Positions 24,901 through 32,548 of a DNA stretch of 35,829 nucleotides are shown piece by piece. The stretch is from Synergistaceae bacterium (GTDB lineage Bacteria; Synergistota; Synergistia; Synergistales; Synergistaceae): positions 1 through 35,829 of the forward strand of contig JAISZL010000060.1 of assembly GCA_031269245.1 (NCBI GenBank), given 5' to 3'. Within the stretch, counting starts at the first letter, position 1, and each line of letters opens with the position of its first letter. The position numbers and the translations under genes were made by a program. Below the pieces are notes generated by a model that was given only the letters and a program-made list of their open reading frames with translations, ran no database searches and was not told the DNA's origin.

Positions 24901-25453
24901 CGACCTTCATCACCTCGTGGCTCGTTCTGAATCCGTCGAAGAAGTGAAGGATGGGGACCCTGCCCTCCAGCGCCGCCATCTGAGAAATGAGCGCCATGTC
25001 CATTACCTCCTGGACCGAGCTGGAGCATAGCATCGCCCAGCCAGCGGAGCGGGTGGCCATGACGTCGGAGTGGTCGCCGAAGATCGAGAGCGCGTGGGTT
25101 GCCACCGTGCGGGCCGAGACGTGCATGACGGTGCTGGTCAGCTCGCCCGCTATCTTGAACATATTGGGTATCATCAGGAGTAGCCCCTGAGACGCCGTGA
25201 ACGTCGTGCCCAAGGCCCCGGTCTGAAGCGCTCCGTGATACGCCCCGCTCGCGCCCGCCTCGCTCTGCATCTCGACCACGCAGGGGACGGTCCCCCAGAT
25301 GTTTGGGCGCCCCTCAGAACTCCACTGGTCGGCCCATTCCCCCATGTTGGAGGAAGGCGTTATCGGGTATATCGCTATTACCTCGTTCGTTGCGTGGGCG
25401 ACGTAAGCTGCCGCTTCATTGCCGTCCAGAGTTACCTTGGACCCTGTTGACAT
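21917..25453 (-). CDS. nifJ: Pyruvate:ferredoxin (flavodoxin) oxidoreductase, single-chain
   Basis: The protein is 1178 residues, the normal length of homodimeric PFOR. Domain order is normal: N-terminal pyrimidine domain (VTLDGNEAAAYVAHATNEV, AIYPITPSSNMGEWAD), gamma domain (FYGLGADGTVGANKNSIKII), a two-cluster ferredoxin domain (CIQCGKCALVCPH and CIGCGLCVYNCP), then the thiamine diphosphate domain (GACGGCGETPYLKLL, GGDGWAYDIGYGGLDH, DTEVYSNTGGQ). It oxidises pyruvate and CoA to acetyl-CoA and CO2, passing electrons to ferredoxin in the cytosol, and is central to anaerobic fermentation. I chose ATG at 25453 after GGGGGAAA; ATG 25471 with AAGGA further up is an alternative. Confidence 0.96.
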   Translation of the reverse strand: MSTGSKVTLDGNEAAAYVAHATNEVIAIYPITPSSNMGEWADQWSSEGRPNIWGTVPCVVEMQSEAGASGAYHGALQTGALGTTFTASQGLLLMIPNMFKIAGELTSTVMHVSARTVATHALSIFGDHSDVMATRSAGWAMLCSSSVQEVMDMALISQMAALEGRVPILHFFDGFRTSHEVMKVEVIPYDDMRALIDPELVREHRSRGLTPDCPELRGTAQNPDTFFQSREACTPYFEDMPNITQRAMDRFAARLGRKYRLFDYFGAPDAERAIIMMGSGACVAREAAEHMVAGGDKVGLLIVRLYRPFDIGAFLNSLPSTVRSVAVLDRCKDPAAPGEPLYMDVVHSLSSRPDITIIGGRYGLSSKDFTPAMVKAVYDELFRLEPKNRFTVGIDDDVSFSSLRYDPNFTTEDPKCVRCLFYGLGADGTVGANKNSIKIIGEDTDFFAQGYFEYDSKKSGGITTSHLRFGPNPIYASYFINKANFIACHQFSFLERYDMLKNAMEGSTFLLNSPHGRDSVWDNLPPKVQRQIMDKRIKLYTIDAVAIAKETGMGGRINTIMQTCFFAISGVLPKDEAIGAIKKSIKKTYGRKGDDVVKQNIDAVDSTLANLFEVRIPEAAPSPEAARGAVAADSPEFVRRVLAPMMVNEGDSLPVSAMPDDGSYPTGTTRYEKRNVAIDIPVWDPGTCIQCGKCALVCPHAAIRAKVYDGELLKEAPPAFKSKDANWKNFAGMKYTVQAAPEDCIGCGLCVYNCPAKNKAQADRKAINMSEQMPLRESERDNWNFFLGIPDVDRNLLNHQTVKDVQLLRPLFEFSGACGGCGETPYLKLLSSLFGDRTLIANATGCSSIYGGNLPTTPWTLNDDGRGPAWSNSLFEDNAEFGMGYRLTLDKHREFAAELLRKLEDEIGRDFARQLIEAPQSTEREIREQRDRVELLKEKLSWMETPDAAEFLTVADALVKKSVWIIGGDGWAYDIGYGGLDHVLASERNVNILVLDTEVYSNTGGQMSKSTPRGAIAKFAAGGKRQGKKDLALMAMAYGTVYVGRVAMGANDSHTVKTFLEAEAYDGPSIIIAYSHCIAHGIEMHKGLEQQKKAVDSGHWILMRYNPALTAQGKNPLAIDSKAPTLPLGDYIYNEVRYKALQKSNPEEAAALLREEERELKLKWRYYQHLAAMDYSAE

Positions 25454-25513
25454 GACTTCATTTCCCCCCATACAGTTCGATGTCCTTGCTTGTTATAAAG
25501 ACCCCCGGTTATT

Positions 25514-25533
25514 AAAAACAGCTTTTTGCTGTC
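25514..25533 (-). terminator. Weak terminator or attenuator before PFOR
   Basis: The minus strand reads ACAGC-AAAAA-GCTG followed by TTTTT, a short stem with a good T tract. It lies between the small unknown gene and the PFOR start, about 60 bases before the latter, so it may end the first transcript or attenuate read-through. Confidence 0.4.
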
Positions 25534-25639
25534 ACGGCTGTCCTCCTAATTTTGCGGCAAGCTAATATTAACATATTAGACACTCGGCAATGAATCGGTC
25601 TTTTCCTAAAAACCACGGCGGGAGAGCCTCATTAATGCG

Positions 25640-25951
25640 TCACCACCAGACGATGGGAGGGGCGGGGTCGTCCGGCGTGACGGTTATGATGGCTTGCTCC
25701 ATCTGCGCGTGCTGGATCGCGGTGTAGCATTCGTCGAGCATCTTCACCCGTCTTCGCATCTCGACGAGGTAGTCGTCCACAGCCGAAAAGAACGTCTTCA
25801 TCGACGTGACGGGCCTGTCCAGCTCGCCGATCAGGCACGCGAGGAGCTTCTCGTCGAGATAGCACTCCTTCGCCAAATCCGCGAACGACAGCGGGCTGGA
25901 GCTGACGAGCGAGTCATTTAGCTTTTTCATGATATCTATAGTGATGATCAT
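25640..25951 (-). CDS. Uncharacterised small protein, 103 residues
   Basis: The protein is small, probably helical and soluble, with ECYLDEKLLACLIGELDRP, then a segment ending in VDDYLVEMRRRVKML. The C-terminus is Pro- and Trp-rich (DDPAPPIVWW). I recognise no family. The ATG at 25951 has GGAGGT about ten bases upstream, which supports translation. It lies upstream of PFOR on the same strand with a 186-base gap containing a terminator-like hairpin, so the two are probably only loosely linked. Confidence 0.6.
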   Translation of the reverse strand: MIITIDIMKKLNDSLVSSSPLSFADLAKECYLDEKLLACLIGELDRPVTSMKTFFSAVDDYLVEMRRRVKMLDECYTAIQHAQMEQAIITVTPDDPAPPIVWW

Positions 25952-26354
25952 TCAGTTGGAACCTCCAGGCAACGCAACGGCCACTGCCGCTGAACGCGGA
26001 CCTGCCTCCGACGCGGAGCTCCCTCAGCCGGATGGCTGGCGTCAGCGCGCTTCAAATCCTTACACCAACTGGATCCGTGGCGGCAATTAAGCCCTTTCAT
26101 CGTCACAGATTTATTATAGCAACTGCCATACGCTATTGCTAAGTATGTTATACCAAAAACGCCGATTTCGTATCAGTTTGGAAACCTTATTATGAAACTC
26201 AATATTCATTGATTGTAGCGTATATTTGTGATTTGCGCGACGGGTCACGCCGATGCGGTTTAGATTCGCCCCCAGATATTTTGCCCCAATAAATCGAGTT
26301 TCCTATAGAATGTGAGCGATGAAACTAAATTATTTGCGAGGAGGGGGTATTCAG
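25952..26354. promoter_or_regulatory. Divergent intergenic region with candidate UPF0182 promoter
   Basis: No gene is seen. The left third is GC-rich and the rest AT-rich. On the plus strand TTGCCC (26281-26286) and TATAGA (26304-26309) are separated by 17 bases, about 45 bases before the UPF0182 start. I see no riboswitch or repeat here. Confidence 0.45.
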
Positions 26355-29300
26355 GTGGATTTGAGGGATATTTTAAAGAGTCTCGCAGGCGGTGGGGAGA
26401 GACGGTGGACAAAGGGCACGGGTGACAATTTTTCTGACGGCCATGACGGCTATGGGTACGGGCGCGAAGAGGGGCCATCCACGCGCCTGCCGAGGGCGCA
26501 CAGAATTTTTTTGACTTTGGCGCTCTCGCTGTTCCTCTTCTTCATGGGGTTTGGATGGTTTGCCGTCTTCTACACGGATTTGCTCTGGTTCGAGTCGCAG
26601 GGCCTGGGCTCAGTGCTGTGGTCGAGGTTTTTTTATCAGGCCGCGATGTTCGTCGCGGCCGCTGGCCTCTCGTTCGCCGCCTACGCGTCGAACTGGGTCA
26701 GGGCGCTGTCGTCGGGAATTCGGGAGTACAGGTCGGTCACAGGCGAGCCGGAGCCCGCGTGGATGCGCGTGCCGCTCGTGTGGGCCGCGGCGGGCGTCCT
26801 TGCGCTCATTAACGGATTCGCGAACATGTCTGGCTGGTCCGTGGCGATGCAGTTCCTGCGCAGGGCGCCGTTCGGCGAGACGGACGCGATATTCGGCATC
26901 GACATAGGCTTTTTCGTCTTCTCGCTCCCATTCATGAAGCTCGCGGTCAGGTGGCTCATCGGCGTCTCGGCCATCTGCCTCGTCGGCGCCCTGGCCGCGT
27001 ACCTGATGACCGGGTCCCTGCGCTACGAGCGCGGAAAAATCGCGTCGGCCAGCGGCACGGAGCTTCACCTGGCGGCGCTCGCGTCGGTATGCGTGTTTTT
27101 GTTCGGGTGCGGGCTGTGGCTTTCCAGATACGAGCTGCTCATCTCGCCGTCCGGCATCGTGCACGGTATGGGCTATGTCGACCGATATGTCCGGCTTCCG
27201 GCGCTGTCCGCGATGTCGCTTGCCGTCCTGGCATCGTCGCCGGCCGTCGCGCTCGCGGGCCTCCTCAAGCTCGGGCCGAGGCGCTGGAGGGCGCTGATGG
27301 CCGTGGCCGGGGGCGTGATAGCAGCCGGCATCTTAGTTCAGGCCCTGCTGCCGCCGATAGTACAGAAATACGTCGTCAAGCCCAACGAATACGAGCGCGA
27401 GAAGAGATTCATCGACCACCACATAAAGGCGACGAGAAGGGCGTTCTCGATCGACGGCGTCAAGACTTTCCAGATGACCCCGGCTCCGGAGGTCCGCCCG
27501 TTCGAGATGCTGACGGAGTCAGATACCGTATCGAACATCCGGCTCTGGGATTACGCGCCCCTTCTCCGCACGTACAAGCAGCTTCAGGAGATAAGGACCT
27601 ACTACGACTTCGGCGATGCCGACATAGACAGATACGATATCGGCGGCAGGAACAGGCAGGTCATGCTGTCGGTCCGCGAGCTGGACGTGTCGCAGCTTCA
27701 GAGCAGGACGTGGGTCAACGTGCACCTCGAGTTCACCCACGGCTACGGCGTCGTAATGAACCCGGTCAACGAGATGGAGGAGGGCGGGCTGCCCGTTTTC
27801 TTCATGAAGGACCTTCCGCCGAAATCAACCGTCCCCATATCTATAGAGAGGCCGCAGATTTATTACGGAGAGAAGCCCGAAACCTACGCGCTGGTGAAGA
27901 CCGACGTGAACGAGTTCGACTACCCGATGGGCGACTCGAACGTCCGCAGCTCCTACGAGGGATCCGGCGGAGCGGAGATAGGGAGCCTGTTCCGCAGACT
28001 GCTTTACGCGGCGCGCTTCCGCGACTCCGAGATATTTTTCACCGGCTCACTCCGCCCCGACAGCCGCATACTCTACAACCGCAATATAAAGGAAGCGGTC
28101 AGGACGGCCGCGCCGTACCTCATTCTGGAGGACGACGCCTATCCGGTCATAAGCGGCGGCAAGATAATATGGATACAGGACGCGTACACGGCGACCTCGC
28201 TCTACCCGTACTCGCGGCCTCTCTCAGGCCCCGGTGCCGTCCGTGCGGGGCTCGAACCGTACATCGGGGCGAACTACCTCCGCAACAGCGTCAAAATAAC
28301 GGTCGACGCCTACGACGGGATCATGAATTTCTACATAGCGGACGAGAGCGACCCCATAATCCGCTCCTGGGCCGGGATATTCCCCGCGCAGTTCAAACCC
28401 CTGGAGGGCGCTCCTCTGGACATGCGGGCGCACTTCCGGTATCCCGAGGAGTTTTTCGAGGCGCAGAGCGAGATGTACAGGGTCTATCACATGACTGACA
28501 CGAATACCTACTACAACCGCGAGGACGTGTGGATGACGACGCCGCAGGGACAGGAGCGCAGGATTCGTCCGAACTACGTGACCATGCAGCTCCTGGACGA
28601 GGAGGCGCCGGAGTTCGTCATCATCGCTCCGTTCATGCCGTATGGGCGCAACAACCTTATCGGGTGGATGGCAGGCAGGAGCGACGGGGAGCGAAACGGC
28701 GAGCTGGTGGCGTATCAGTTCCCCAAGCAGGAGCTGGTCTTCGGGCCGTCTCAGATAGAGGCGCTGATCGACCAGAACACGGAGATATCGTCACAGCTCT
28801 CCCTCTGGAGCCAGAGGGGGTCGGACGTCATACGCGGCGACCTTCTGGTCATACCGATAGGCAAGTCGCTGCTCTACGTGCAGCCCCTCTATCTCAGGGC
28901 GGAGAGGGGTGATCTGCCGGAGCTGAAGCGCGTAATACTCTCCACGGGCGGGCGGGTCGCGTGGGGAGAGACGTTCGACGCGGCCGCCGCGTCGTTGTTC
29001 GGGGACGTCCCGGCCGCCTCGGAGCTCGGTGCCGGCGGGGAGCTCCAGCCGTCCGCGTCCGCGAATTCGGGCGGAGCCTTGCGCGATTTGGCGGAAAGTG
29101 CAAGAATGCATTACGATGCCGCTATAAAGGCCAGCCAGTCCGGCGATTGGGCGCGGTACGGCGACGAGCTGGGCAAGCTGGGGGAGGCACTCGAAGAGCT
29201 TGCACGCGCGGCCGGCGGTTTTGGCCGCGGCGGCGCCGTGACGAGCCCAGGCGCGGCGCAAGAGGGGGGAGAAGCGTATGATGATGGCTCCAATCTGTAA
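26355..29300 (+). CDS. UPF0182-family integral membrane protein
   Basis: The protein is 981 residues, in the usual UPF0182 size range. The first 320 residues hold about seven membrane helices (for example IFLTLALSLFLFFMGFGWFA), including the family segment FYTDLLWFESQGLGSVLWSR. A large extracytoplasmic domain follows, with the family stretches NEYEREKRFIDHHIKATRRA, NIRLWDYAPLLRTYKQLQEI and TRTWVNVHLEFTHGYG-like sequence. The tail is Gly/Ala-rich with a helical SGDWARYGDELGKLGEALEE. No function is established for the family. I chose GTG at 26355 because GGAGGGGG precedes it by seven bases; ATG 26319 lacks a site. It overlaps the next gene by 23 bases, so the products may act together. Confidence 0.9.
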   Translation: MDLRDILKSLAGGGERRWTKGTGDNFSDGHDGYGYGREEGPSTRLPRAHRIFLTLALSLFLFFMGFGWFAVFYTDLLWFESQGLGSVLWSRFFYQAAMFVAAAGLSFAAYASNWVRALSSGIREYRSVTGEPEPAWMRVPLVWAAAGVLALINGFANMSGWSVAMQFLRRAPFGETDAIFGIDIGFFVFSLPFMKLAVRWLIGVSAICLVGALAAYLMTGSLRYERGKIASASGTELHLAALASVCVFLFGCGLWLSRYELLISPSGIVHGMGYVDRYVRLPALSAMSLAVLASSPAVALAGLLKLGPRRWRALMAVAGGVIAAGILVQALLPPIVQKYVVKPNEYEREKRFIDHHIKATRRAFSIDGVKTFQMTPAPEVRPFEMLTESDTVSNIRLWDYAPLLRTYKQLQEIRTYYDFGDADIDRYDIGGRNRQVMLSVRELDVSQLQSRTWVNVHLEFTHGYGVVMNPVNEMEEGGLPVFFMKDLPPKSTVPISIERPQIYYGEKPETYALVKTDVNEFDYPMGDSNVRSSYEGSGGAEIGSLFRRLLYAARFRDSEIFFTGSLRPDSRILYNRNIKEAVRTAAPYLILEDDAYPVISGGKIIWIQDAYTATSLYPYSRPLSGPGAVRAGLEPYIGANYLRNSVKITVDAYDGIMNFYIADESDPIIRSWAGIFPAQFKPLEGAPLDMRAHFRYPEEFFEAQSEMYRVYHMTDTNTYYNREDVWMTTPQGQERRIRPNYVTMQLLDEEAPEFVIIAPFMPYGRNNLIGWMAGRSDGERNGELVAYQFPKQELVFGPSQIEALIDQNTEISSQLSLWSQRGSDVIRGDLLVIPIGKSLLYVQPLYLRAERGDLPELKRVILSTGGRVAWGETFDAAAASLFGDVPAASELGAGGELQPSASANSGGALRDLAESARMHYDAAIKASQSGDWARYGDELGKLGEALEELARAAGGFGRGGAVTSPGAAQEGGEAYDDGSNL

Positions 29301-30732
29301 GAAAATGACTTTGGCCGCGCTCGCGGCCCTCTTGATCCTTTCGAACGCCCGGCCCGGACTGTGCGCGGACGACACGCTCATAAGCATCTCCGCCGCGCTG
29401 CCGGCGCTTCCCGTGATCTCCGGCGTGACGCAGGAGATAGTGATAAAGGTCACGGCTCCCGGCCTCGCTGAAGACCGTGCGGTCGACGTGCGCCTGAGCG
29501 CCGAATCGGGCTGGGGTATGCTGCTCATAGGGGGTGTGCCCGCGAGTTCGGGGGTGGCGAGGTGTATGCCCGGCGTCCCGGAGAGGGTGCCGTACCGATG
29601 GGCTGGCGCGGTTCCAATCGCCATGCCCGTGGTCGAGAGGATAAGGGCCGAGATACCGCTGCTTGGAGCGTCGGGCGAGGTGGATTTCCAAGTCGGCCTG
29701 GACCTGAGGATCACCGAGATAACGATGCCGGATGCCGCGGCGGCCGGAAAGTTCAACCCAATCGCCATACGCATGGGAGACGCCTTCAACCCTGACATAG
29801 ACGCCGTCACTCTGCTGGAGCGGGTTGGAGTGAAGCCGGAGGTATCCATTTCGCTGGTCGCGGATTCGGCGGCTCGCAGCGGGGCGGTTGAGATGAGTCC
29901 TGTCGCCGGAAAATTTTTTGAGGGCGAGGGGGGGACAATCTCCGACGCCGCCTATCCGGGGCAAAAGCTCGTGCCCGGCGTCCTTGCGAGGGATCCCGGC
30001 GGCAGCGCGGAGTGGCGGAGCTCCGAGGGCGGGGTTGTTGGTTTCACGCCCCCGTCCGAGGGCAAGTACCGCATCGAGGCCGCGCTTAAATCCAACGCCG
30101 GAGGGCTTCCGATAAAAATGTGGGAGTCGCCCCCGTTCGAGGTGAGCGGCGAAAGGCTGGATGTCTCCGGCCTGCCCGAATTGATATCGTCGACGATCGA
30201 GGTGATGTCCGGGGTCGACTGGAACACATCGGTGAGGGCACTGGATGAGATAAGACCGCTTCTGGACGGCGGCGAGGATAGCCTGGCCGCGGAGTCGCTG
30301 GGGGTCTACCTGCACGCCGCGTTCTCCGCGTCCCCCGTCCGTCTGTTTGGGAAGTACGCAAACGCCCTCTCCGCGACCGGGCGCGGCGCCGACAGCCTGG
30401 CCGCGTTCCTCAGGTCGCTGGCGCGGGGCTACGGCAGCTGCGGAGTGCTTCTGGTCACGAAAAGCGGTGTCGCGTCGTGGAGCGTTTCGGCGGCCGGCAG
30501 AGCTTCGACCGGCCCGGCGGCTTACGAGAATGAGCGTTACATAGCGATCCCGTTCGAGGCGGGCGGTGATTTCACGCTGCGCCTCAAGGGCTCCGGCCTT
30601 GGCGGCGCGTCCTTATGGAAGATAATTCCTCTTGGCGTGAACGCAAAAAAATACCCGGAGGGGAAGTGGGTGAAGGATGTATTCGTAAACACCCAGGAAT
30701 TGGTCCCTTCCCCGCGAAATGTAAAATTCTAA
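29278..30732 (+). CDS. Secreted protein of unknown function, 484 residues
   Basis: A signal peptide is clear: a short basic N-terminus, hydrophobic MTLAALAALLILSNA and a likely cleavage after GLCA. The mature protein is rich in beta-type segments (ISAALPALPVISGVTQEIVI, VSISLVADSAARSG) and lacks membrane helices, so it is probably periplasmic or surface exposed. It contains short Ig-like-looking stretches (GKYRIEAALKSNAGGLP), but I cannot assign a domain. The ATG at 29278 follows GGGGGGAGAAG. It overlaps the end of the UPF0182 gene by 23 bases, so it is translationally coupled and may work with the large external domain of that protein. Confidence 0.82.
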   Translation: MMMAPICKKMTLAALAALLILSNARPGLCADDTLISISAALPALPVISGVTQEIVIKVTAPGLAEDRAVDVRLSAESGWGMLLIGGVPASSGVARCMPGVPERVPYRWAGAVPIAMPVVERIRAEIPLLGASGEVDFQVGLDLRITEITMPDAAAAGKFNPIAIRMGDAFNPDIDAVTLLERVGVKPEVSISLVADSAARSGAVEMSPVAGKFFEGEGGTISDAAYPGQKLVPGVLARDPGGSAEWRSSEGGVVGFTPPSEGKYRIEAALKSNAGGLPIKMWESPPFEVSGERLDVSGLPELISSTIEVMSGVDWNTSVRALDEIRPLLDGGEDSLAAESLGVYLHAAFSASPVRLFGKYANALSATGRGADSLAAFLRSLARGYGSCGVLLVTKSGVASWSVSAAGRASTGPAAYENERYIAIPFEAGGDFTLRLKGSGLGGASLWKIIPLGVNAKKYPEGKWVKDVFVNTQELVPSPRNVKF

Positions 30733-30767
30733 CATCGGGCCTCGCGGTTCTGTCCCGAACTCCGTGA

Positions 30768-30883
30768 GGGGACCAGTCCCCTCGACCCCGTTATCATTTT
30801 TATTTTCACCCGCGGGACGAAAATAAAAATGCAAAAAGGGTCCAGGGAGCTGGCTCCCTGACGGGTGCGGACAGCGCCCGCCG
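30768..30883. repeat. Palindrome-chain intergenic repeat, copy 2
   Basis: Units in order: GGGGACCAGTCCCC (30768-30781), a 13-bp perfect inverted repeat with arms CATTTTTATTTTC and GAAAATAAAAATG (30795-30831), CAGGGAGCTGGCTCCCTG (30843-30860), and arms CGGGTGC/GCGCCCG (30862-30880). The order and shared words match the block at 5505-5596, but the AT-rich hairpin is present only here, as if inserted in the middle. Confidence 0.6.
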
Positions 30884-30888
30884 TTTTT
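30862..30888 (+). terminator. Terminator of the UPF0182/secreted-protein operon
   Basis: CGGGTGC and GCGCCCG pair (one G-T) around a five-base loop, and a TTTTT run follows three bases after the stem. It is the last unit of the palindrome chain and lies 130 bases after the stop of the secreted protein gene. Confidence 0.6.
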
Positions 30889-30917
30889 CCCCGCGGTTTC
30901 AGGTCGGACAAAAATGC

Positions 30918-30945
30918 TTGACAAATTTTCCATTAGAAATAGAAT
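30918..30945 (+). promoter_or_regulatory. Promoter of the TAXI receptor gene
   Basis: TTGACA (30918-30923) and TAGAAT (30940-30945) are separated by 16 bases. The predicted leader is about 230 nucleotides and AT-rich, and begins with the 12-bp perfect palindrome TTATCTAGATAA (30964-30975), a possible operator just after the start point. Confidence 0.65.
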
Positions 30946-31178
30946 TTAATTGCGCTATGTCAATTATCTAGATAAAAATCTTCTCGAAGTTTTGAAAATT
31001 TATTCAAAAGCCGGACTCGGTTCGGCCGTTAGTGTTTTCACTAAAGCGTTTTTTCTTTGCGGACTTATGAGAGGGGGGGATGCGGCGAGCAGCGATAAAA
31101 AGTGGGGTATCGGGCGCATTTGGGGCAGCAACGCTTAATTTTGCATGTCAACACGAAAAAAGAGGAGGAGTAATTGTT
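30946..31178 (+). other. Long leader of the TAXI receptor gene
   Basis: No convincing gene is present; a 62-codon frame beginning near 30950 lacks a ribosome binding site. Besides the palindrome TTATCTAGATAA there is AGTGTTTTCACT (31031-31042). I do not recognise a known riboswitch. AGAGGAGGAG at 31161-31170 is the ribosome binding site of the receptor gene. Confidence 0.4.
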
Positions 31179-32138
31179 ATGGTCAAGAAAAAGATGATTC
31201 TTGTTATTGCGGCGGCGGCGGCTGCCGCTATGACGTGCGGAGCGGCGTTCGCGGCGCCCGCGTTTGTGTCGATAGCGACGGGCGGGACGTCTGGCACGTA
31301 TTACCCGATAGGCGGCGCCATAGCGGCGGCGGTGAGCAAGGGCGGCGCGGTCAACGCGACGGCTGAGACCGGCAACGCGTCGGTGGCCAACATCAACCTC
31401 ATCGCGCAGGGCGAGATCGAGATCGCGATGGTGCAGAACGACATCACCTCCTGGGCGTACAACGGAGAGCTCATGTTCGAGGGCAAGCCGTTGAAGAACG
31501 TCCGCGCCATAGCGGCTCTGTATCCCGAGCACGTCCAGCTCGTTCTCTCCAAGGAGTCCGGCATAAAGGCGATAGGCGACCTGAAGGGCAAGAGGGTCGG
31601 AGTCGGGGCTCCCGGGTCGGGCGTCGAGGGCGACGTCCGCGCGATATTCCAGGTGGCTGGCATCAAGTACGACGACATGAAGGTGGACTTCCTCGACTTC
31701 GGACAGACGAGCAGCCGCTTCAAGGACAACCAGATAGACGCGGGCTTCGTCGTGGCCGGGTACCCGACCGCGGCGCTGATGGACTTGGCGACCACGAAGG
31801 ACGTGGCCCTTCTGGACTTCGACAAGGAGACGCTTGACAAGCTCGCGGCGGCTCACCCGTACTTCGTCCCGAGCGTCATCCCCGCCGGCACGTACCGCGG
31901 GATCGACACAGACACGACGACCCCGGCGGTCATGGCGATCCTCGTGACGCACGATGGCGTCGCCGAGGACGTCATCTACAACTTCACGAAGAACCTCTAT
32001 ACGAATATAGCTGACGTTCAGGGCGCACATGCCATGGCCCGCAACATCAAGCTCGAGACGGCGCTCGACGGTCTTACCGCCCCGTTGCACCCCGGCGCGG
32101 CGAAGTACTTTAAAGAGGCAGGGCTGAAGGTGGAATAA
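31179..32138 (+). CDS. TAXI-family TRAP transporter solute-binding protein
   Basis: The protein is 319 residues with a clear signal peptide (MVKKKMILVIAAAAAAAMTC, cleavage probably after AFA). The mature N-terminus has FVSIATGGTSGTYYPIGGAI, the family signature of TAXI receptors, followed by TGNASVANINLIAQGEIEIA and GAPGSGVEGDVRAIF. TAXI proteins bind dicarboxylates or amino acids such as glutamate in the periplasm and deliver them to a fused TRAP permease. ATG at 31179 is eight bases after AGAGGAGGAG; the longer open frame upstream is not needed. A strong terminator follows at once and no TRAP permease gene is in the window, so the partner must be elsewhere. Confidence 0.93.
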   Translation: MVKKKMILVIAAAAAAAMTCGAAFAAPAFVSIATGGTSGTYYPIGGAIAAAVSKGGAVNATAETGNASVANINLIAQGEIEIAMVQNDITSWAYNGELMFEGKPLKNVRAIAALYPEHVQLVLSKESGIKAIGDLKGKRVGVGAPGSGVEGDVRAIFQVAGIKYDDMKVDFLDFGQTSSRFKDNQIDAGFVVAGYPTAALMDLATTKDVALLDFDKETLDKLAAAHPYFVPSVIPAGTYRGIDTDTTTPAVMAILVTHDGVAEDVIYNFTKNLYTNIADVQGAHAMARNIKLETALDGLTAPLHPGAAKYFKEAGLKVE

Positions 32139-32177
32139 CCTGGAATAACTAACCGCCTCGCAGGCACAGGAACATAT

Positions 32178-32214
32178 CGCGGGCTCGTCCGAACAGGGAC
32201 GGGCCCGCGGTTTT
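32178..32214 (+). terminator. Terminator of the TAXI receptor gene
   Basis: A 13-bp stem (32178-32190 with 32197-32209, one G-T pair) with a six-base loop is followed by GTTTT. It lies 40 bases after the receptor stop and confirms a monocistronic transcript. It also lies after the convergent ACP gene, where it has no T tract. Confidence 0.85.
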
Positions 32215-32241
32215 GATCCTGCGGCTTTGGGGAGCGTTTCC

Positions 32242-32493
32242 TTATCTGTCCGCTATGAGGTTTTGTATTACGGCGGACAGCCCGCCGATGGTGGTAAACC
32301 CCGGGCTGGTAATGTTCTCGTCCGGTATTTCGACGTCGTACTTCCTCTCCAGAGTCACGATGAACTTGAACATGCCCACTGAGTCGATCGCCCCGGTCCT
32401 CGAATAGTCGAAGTCATCCGCCAGAGTCACCCCCTGCGGCAGTTTGCCGTTCTTTTCGATGTACCCTTTGATGAAATCGCGTATATCATCCAT
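32242..32493 (-). CDS. Acyl carrier protein-like (phosphopantetheine-binding) protein
   Basis: The protein is 83 residues, acidic and helical. The phosphopantetheine site is the Ser of TGAIDSVGMFKFI, a D-S-x pattern matching the DSL motif of ACPs with V in place of L. Helix III sequence DENITSPGFTTIGGLSAVI is also typical. It would carry acyl or aminoacyl groups as thioesters. I chose ATG at 32493 because GAGGAG lies nine bases upstream; another ATG three codons earlier overlaps that site. It follows the tandem SGNH-like gene by 55 bases on the same strand and is not next to fatty acid synthesis genes, so it is a dedicated carrier for that partner. Confidence 0.87.
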   Translation of the reverse strand: MDDIRDFIKGYIEKNGKLPQGVTLADDFDYSRTGAIDSVGMFKFIVTLERKYDVEIPDENITSPGFTTIGGLSAVIQNLIADR

Positions 32494-32548
32494 TTCCCGC
32501 ATCTCCTCGATTATAAACTCAAAAAAAACTCGAACGCTTCCGATCGCG

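Noticed and set aside
23354-25030. 558-codon open frame on the plus strand
   Set aside because: It is antisense to PFOR, whose domains are certain. The translation is an Arg/Ala/Val/Asp-rich shadow typical of GC-rich DNA.
26951-28498. 515-codon open frame inside UPF0182
   Set aside because: Arg-rich shadow in another frame; the UPF0182 frame carries the family motifs.
30950-31138. 62-codon frame in the TAXI leader
   Set aside because: Begins only a few bases after the predicted transcription start, has no ribosome binding site and no family resemblance.
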